Shown here in pieces: positions 15,265-17,501 of a stretch of DNA of 17,501 nucleotides (its first letter is position 1; every line of letters begins with the position of its first letter). The notes below the pieces were generated by a model, which searched no databases, was not told where the DNA came from, and saw nothing but the letters and a program-made list of their open reading frames with translations. A program made the translations under genes and the position numbers. The DNA comes from an uncultured Acetatifactor sp. (GTDB taxonomy: Bacteria; Bacillota; Clostridia; Lachnospirales; Lachnospiraceae): assembly GCA_910587755.1 (NCBI GenBank), contig CAJUNZ010000063.1, positions 1-17,501 of the forward strand, written 5' to 3'.

Positions 15265-15293
15265 ACCATATCACAATTCCATTCCCGTGTCAA
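15265..15293 (-). promoter_or_regulatory. Promoter of the leader RNA / acetyltransferase operon
   Basis: On the minus strand a perfect TTGACA (15288-15293), a 17-bp spacer and TATGGT (15265-15270) preceded by TGA give an extended -10 promoter. Transcription would start near 15258. It is divergent from the symporter promoter, with 44 bp between the two -35 boxes. Confidence 0.82.
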
Positions 15294-15337
15294 GAAATTT
15301 TGCTTTATGACTTCTGTTTTATAGTAAAAAGAATTGT

Positions 15338-15366
15338 TTGCATCTTGCCACAATCTGTGGTATAAT
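15338..15366 (+). promoter_or_regulatory. Promoter of the symporter gene
   Basis: TTGCAT (15338-15343), a 17-bp spacer and a perfect TATAAT (15361-15366) preceded by TGG form a strong extended -10 promoter. The predicted 5' untranslated region is about 45 nt and shows no terminator or obvious riboswitch. Confidence 0.8.
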
Positions 15367-15418
15367 ATTATTGTGGCTTTAACGCTTTATTGCTTTAAAC
15401 TGTCAAAGGAGAAAAACC

Positions 15419-16951
15419 ATGAAACTGTTTTTGCTGATCCTGTACTTTGTAGTGCTGACAGGCATTGGATTTTACTGCCGCAAGCATGCCACCGATGTGA
15501 ACGGCTTTGTGCTGGGAGGCCGCTCCGTGGGCCCCTGGCTCACCGCTTTCGCCTACGGCACTTCCTATTTCTCTGCCGTTGTGTTCGTGGGATATGCCGG
15601 GCAGTTCGGCTGGCGCTACGGCATCGCCGCCACCTGGGCGGGCATTGGAAACGCCGTCATCGGCTCCCTGCTGGCCTGGGTGGTTCTGGGCCGGAGAACC
15701 CGGATTATGACACAGCACTTAGACTCCGCCACCATGCCCCAGTTCTTTGGGGAGCGTTTCGGGAGCAGGCCCCTGAAGATCGGCGCTTCTGTCATTATCT
15801 TCATCTTCCTGATCCCTTACACCGCCTCCCTGTACAACGGTCTCTCCCGGCTGTTTGGCATGGCTTTCAACATTGATTACTCTGTCTGCATCCTGCTTAT
15901 GGCGGTGCTGACAGCGGTGTATGTGATCGCCGGGGGATACATGGCCACCGCCATCAATGATTTCCTCCAGGGGATTATCATGCTGGGGGGCATTGCCGCC
16001 GTCATCGCGGCTGTGCTGAAGAGCAAAGGGGGCCTGATGGAGGCCCTGGAGGGCCTTGCCAGAGTTACGGACGAAACGGTCTCCTCCACTCCGGGGATCT
16101 TCGCCTCTTTCCTGGGACCAGATCCTCTGAACCTGCTCTTTGTGGTGATCCTCACCTCCCTGGGCACCTGGGGTCTGCCCCAGATGGTACAGAAATTCTA
16201 TGCCATCAAAAACGAGGAATCCATCAAAAAAGGTACCATCATCTCCACCCTGTTTGCTCTGGTGGTGGCAGGGGGCTGCTATTTTCTCGGGGGCTTCGGC
16301 AGGCTGTTCTCCGACCAGGTGGATGTGGCCGCCCAGGGGTACGACTCCATCATCCCCGCCATGCTCTCCGGACTCTCCCCCCTGCTGATCTCCCTGGTGG
16401 TGATCCTGGTGCTGTCGGCCTCCATGTCCACCTTATCCTCCCTGGTGATGGCTTCCAGCTCCACCCTGACCATAGATTTTTTGAAAGAGATCTTTTTCCA
16501 GAAAATGAGCGACAAAAAGCAGGTGCTCTGGATGCGCCTGCTGGTGGTGGTCTTTATCGCTATATCCTCGGTGCTGGCGCTGATCCAGTACAAGAGCAAC
16601 ATCACCTTTATCGCCCAGCTGATGGGAGTTTCCTGGGGCGCCCTGGCAGGCTCTTTCCTGGCGCCTTTCCTGTACTCCCTCTACTCCAGAAGGGTCACGA
16701 AAGCCTCCTGTTGGGTGTGTTTCCTGTTCAGCTCCCTGTTGATGATGGCCAACATATTTTTCCGCTCTTCCTTCCCGGCCATCCTGCAGTCCCCCATCAA
16801 CTGCGGCGCCGCGGCCATGCTGGCGGGCCTGGTGATTGTGCCCCTGGTGAGCCTTTTCACCCCCAAGCCGGACAAGGCACTGGTGGACAATGCCTTTGCC
16901 TGCTATGAGAAGAAAACGGAAGTGGCCCAGAAGACGGCCCTGGGCAGATAG
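15419..16951 (+). CDS. Sodium:solute symporter (SSS family)
   Basis: This inner-membrane transporter probably couples uptake of a small solute to sodium. It is 510 aa with about 13 hydrophobic helices in the LeuT-like arrangement. Family marks are GGRSVGPW in the first loop (33-40), the signature-like GGYMATAINDFLQG (172-185), PQMVQKFYAIKN (254-265) and the sodium-site helix SASMSTLSSLVMASSSTL (333-350). AAAGGAG lies 7 nt before the ATG. The substrate cannot be named; sugars, amino acids, pantothenate and organic acids are all carried by relatives. It is a single-gene unit with its own promoter, divergent from the leader RNA. Confidence 0.92.
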   Translation: MKLFLLILYFVVLTGIGFYCRKHATDVNGFVLGGRSVGPWLTAFAYGTSYFSAVVFVGYAGQFGWRYGIAATWAGIGNAVIGSLLAWVVLGRRTRIMTQHLDSATMPQFFGERFGSRPLKIGASVIIFIFLIPYTASLYNGLSRLFGMAFNIDYSVCILLMAVLTAVYVIAGGYMATAINDFLQGIIMLGGIAAVIAAVLKSKGGLMEALEGLARVTDETVSSTPGIFASFLGPDPLNLLFVVILTSLGTWGLPQMVQKFYAIKNEESIKKGTIISTLFALVVAGGCYFLGGFGRLFSDQVDVAAQGYDSIIPAMLSGLSPLLISLVVILVLSASMSTLSSLVMASSSTLTIDFLKEIFFQKMSDKKQVLWMRLLVVVFIAISSVLALIQYKSNITFIAQLMGVSWGALAGSFLAPFLYSLYSRRVTKASCWVCFLFSSLLMMANIFFRSSFPAILQSPINCGAAAMLAGLVIVPLVSLFTPKPDKALVDNAFACYEKKTEVAQKTALGR

Positions 16952-17023
16952 GCCTCAAAAAGTAAGCGTCCCGAATCACCCCGGCGACATCCCAAAAAAT
17001 ATTGTTATATCCATATGAAATCA

Positions 17024-17048
17024 GGCGGGGCTGAAATAAGCCCCCGCC
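17024..17048. terminator. Hairpin between the symporter and the hemZ remnant
   Basis: A GC-rich 9-bp stem with one bulged C (17024-17032 with 17039-17048) encloses loop GAAATA. On the plus strand it is followed by CCTTAAAATAAA, so the U-tract is weak. It lies between convergent genes and probably ends symporter transcription; it could also serve the minus strand. Confidence 0.55.
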
Positions 17049-17079
17049 CCTTAAAATAAATCACGGAAAGGAGCATTGA

Positions 17080-17244
17080 TTACTCCTGGAGCAATGCACG
17101 TTTTCTATCCATCATTTCCTCGATTCTCTCCATATACTGGGCCACATCCTTCACATTCTCACTCCGCTCGATCCGCCCGTCCGGATGCACCCGCTTGGAG
17201 ATACTGCCCGCCCCCAGGGCCACAATGGTCTGCACTTCCTCCAT
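17080..17244 (-). pseudogene. hemZ: C-terminal fragment of HemZ (coproporphyrinogen III dehydrogenase family)
   Basis: Fifty-four codons ending in TAA encode a sequence starting MEEVQTIVALGAGSISKR and continuing with PDGRIERSENVKDV and ERIEEMMDRKR. From memory this matches the extreme C-terminus of HemZ, a radical SAM protein of about 480-500 aa. The radical SAM core is absent. Upstream of the ATG the frame stays open only to a TAA near 17288, and the codons there (RLGGV) do not resemble the Tyr-Asn-containing stretch expected before MEE. There is no ribosome binding site. The gene appears cut at about 17245-17260 by foreign DNA. If that insert is short, the rest of hemZ could lie beyond the right edge. 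Confidence 0.75.
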
Positions 17245-17258
17245 AACGCCGCCCAATC

Positions 17259-17288
17259 GGTCATTACGCCGTATTACCGTGTATTACT
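17259..17288. repeat. Three tandem 10-bp repeats at the junction
   Basis: ATTAC recurs at exactly 10-bp intervals (17263, 17273, 17283); the decamers are GGTCATTACG, CCGTATTACC and GTGTATTACT. One-turn spacing puts the motifs on the same face of the helix, as expected of a protein-binding array such as transposase sites at an element end. Confidence 0.7.
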
Positions 17289-17351
17289 TGATATTTCCAC
17301 TTTTTCAAAATTCAATTATTGAGTATTATGTTGTACCACACAAAGATCATT

Positions 17352-17392
17352 TGTTGGAGTTTTGTTGGACTAGCCCATTTTATGTTGGACTA
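17352..17392. repeat. Repeated TGTTGGA motif
   Basis: TGTTGGA occurs at 17352-17358, 17363-17369 and 17383-17389. The last two copies extend to an identical 10-mer, TGTTGGACTA, 20 bp apart. They are probably subterminal sites of the same element. Confidence 0.6.
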
Positions 17393-17437
17393 CGATCTTC
17401 GTGCTATCACACAGTTCCCCTAAGGAACCTCTCGCAC

Positions 17438-17500
17438 TCAATGTTTAACTAAACTCCCATGTCCTGCACACTTGACACCACCATAAATGAAACCTTTTGG
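17438..17500 (-). CDS. Possible C-terminal end of an element-encoded protein (partial)
   Basis: A minus-strand frame open from the right edge encodes PKGFIYGGVKCAGHGSLVKH and stops at TGA 17438-17440. It looks protein-like and is placed as the 3' end of a transposase gene would be, but 20 residues are too few to identify. The other two minus frames also run in from the edge (stops near 17445 and 17451), so the choice of frame is uncertain. Confidence 0.25.
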   Translation of the reverse strand, partial: PKGFIYGGVKCAGHGSLVKH

Positions 17501-17501
17501 G

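Larger units (their letters stand above)
17245..17501. mobile_element. Probable end of a mobile element, family not identified
   Basis: This AT-rich stretch begins where HemZ similarity stops and differs in composition from the flanking genes. It has short tandem repeats next to the junction (17259-17288), TGTTGGA repeats (17352-17392), a hairpin GTTCC/GGAAC (17414-17418 with 17424-17428) and a reading frame that ends at 17438. Repeated subterminal sites outside a transposase gene are known from IS21-like and similar elements, which is my best guess. Only one end is in view, so a target duplication cannot be checked. Confidence 0.45.

Noticed and set aside
17195..17452. 85-aa plus-strand ORF at the right end
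   Set aside because: It spans the hemZ remnant in antisense and the repeat region, with no ribosome binding site or recognisable motif.

Overview
The window looks like a chromosomal segment from a Lachnospiraceae-type member of the Clostridia. The evidence is GC-rich coding sequence with AT-rich intergenic DNA, AGGAGG-type ribosome binding sites, sigma-A promoters, Firmicutes-style protein families (HflX, a PhoB-type two-component system, a BmrCD/TM287-288-like exporter pair, a HemZ remnant) and A-tract-rich tandem promoters of the kind found in front of rRNA operons. Nearly all genes lie on the minus strand. The exceptions are a tRNA and a sodium/solute symporter.

Layout. (1) 1-300: tandem minus-strand promoters pointing out of the left edge, probably for an rRNA operon beyond the window, insulated by a long terminator hairpin (340-398). 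(2) 427-5398, minus: a membrane-anchored hypothetical protein, a response regulator, a sensor kinase (start overlapping the regulator stop) and the GTPase HflX form one compact unit. A lipoprotein gene with its own promoter follows. (3) 5432-5577, plus: a lone tRNA-Ala(GGC) with its own promoter and terminator. (4) 5718-14801, minus: a seven-gene run ending at a perfect 16-bp terminator stem. In transcription order it encodes a GNAT acetyltransferase, a DUF218/YdcF membrane protein, HisRS, AspRS, an Sfp-type phosphopantetheinyl transferase, and the two halves of a heterodimeric ABC exporter. (5) 14880-15293, minus: a strong promoter, a structured leader of about 380 nt with a small ORF, and a strong terminator. 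(6) 15338-16951, plus: a divergently transcribed sodium:solute symporter. (7) 17080-17501: the last 54 codons of hemZ, cut off next to what looks like the end of a mobile element.

The most notable feature is the leader in region 5. Its promoter (TTGACA-17-TATGGT) and terminator (11-bp stem plus U6) are clear. The terminator's 5' arm can instead pair over 14 bp with an upstream segment, and that segment can itself be sequestered by an earlier hairpin containing the same ATGCAC sequence. This is the 1:2 / 2:3 / 3:4 layout of a transcription attenuator. I see no good second promoter between the terminator and the acetyltransferase gene, so the leader may control entry into the hisS-aspS operon. 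I do not recognise it as a T-box or as any riboswitch class I know.

All calls come from reading sequence and motifs. No database search, alignment or folding program was run.
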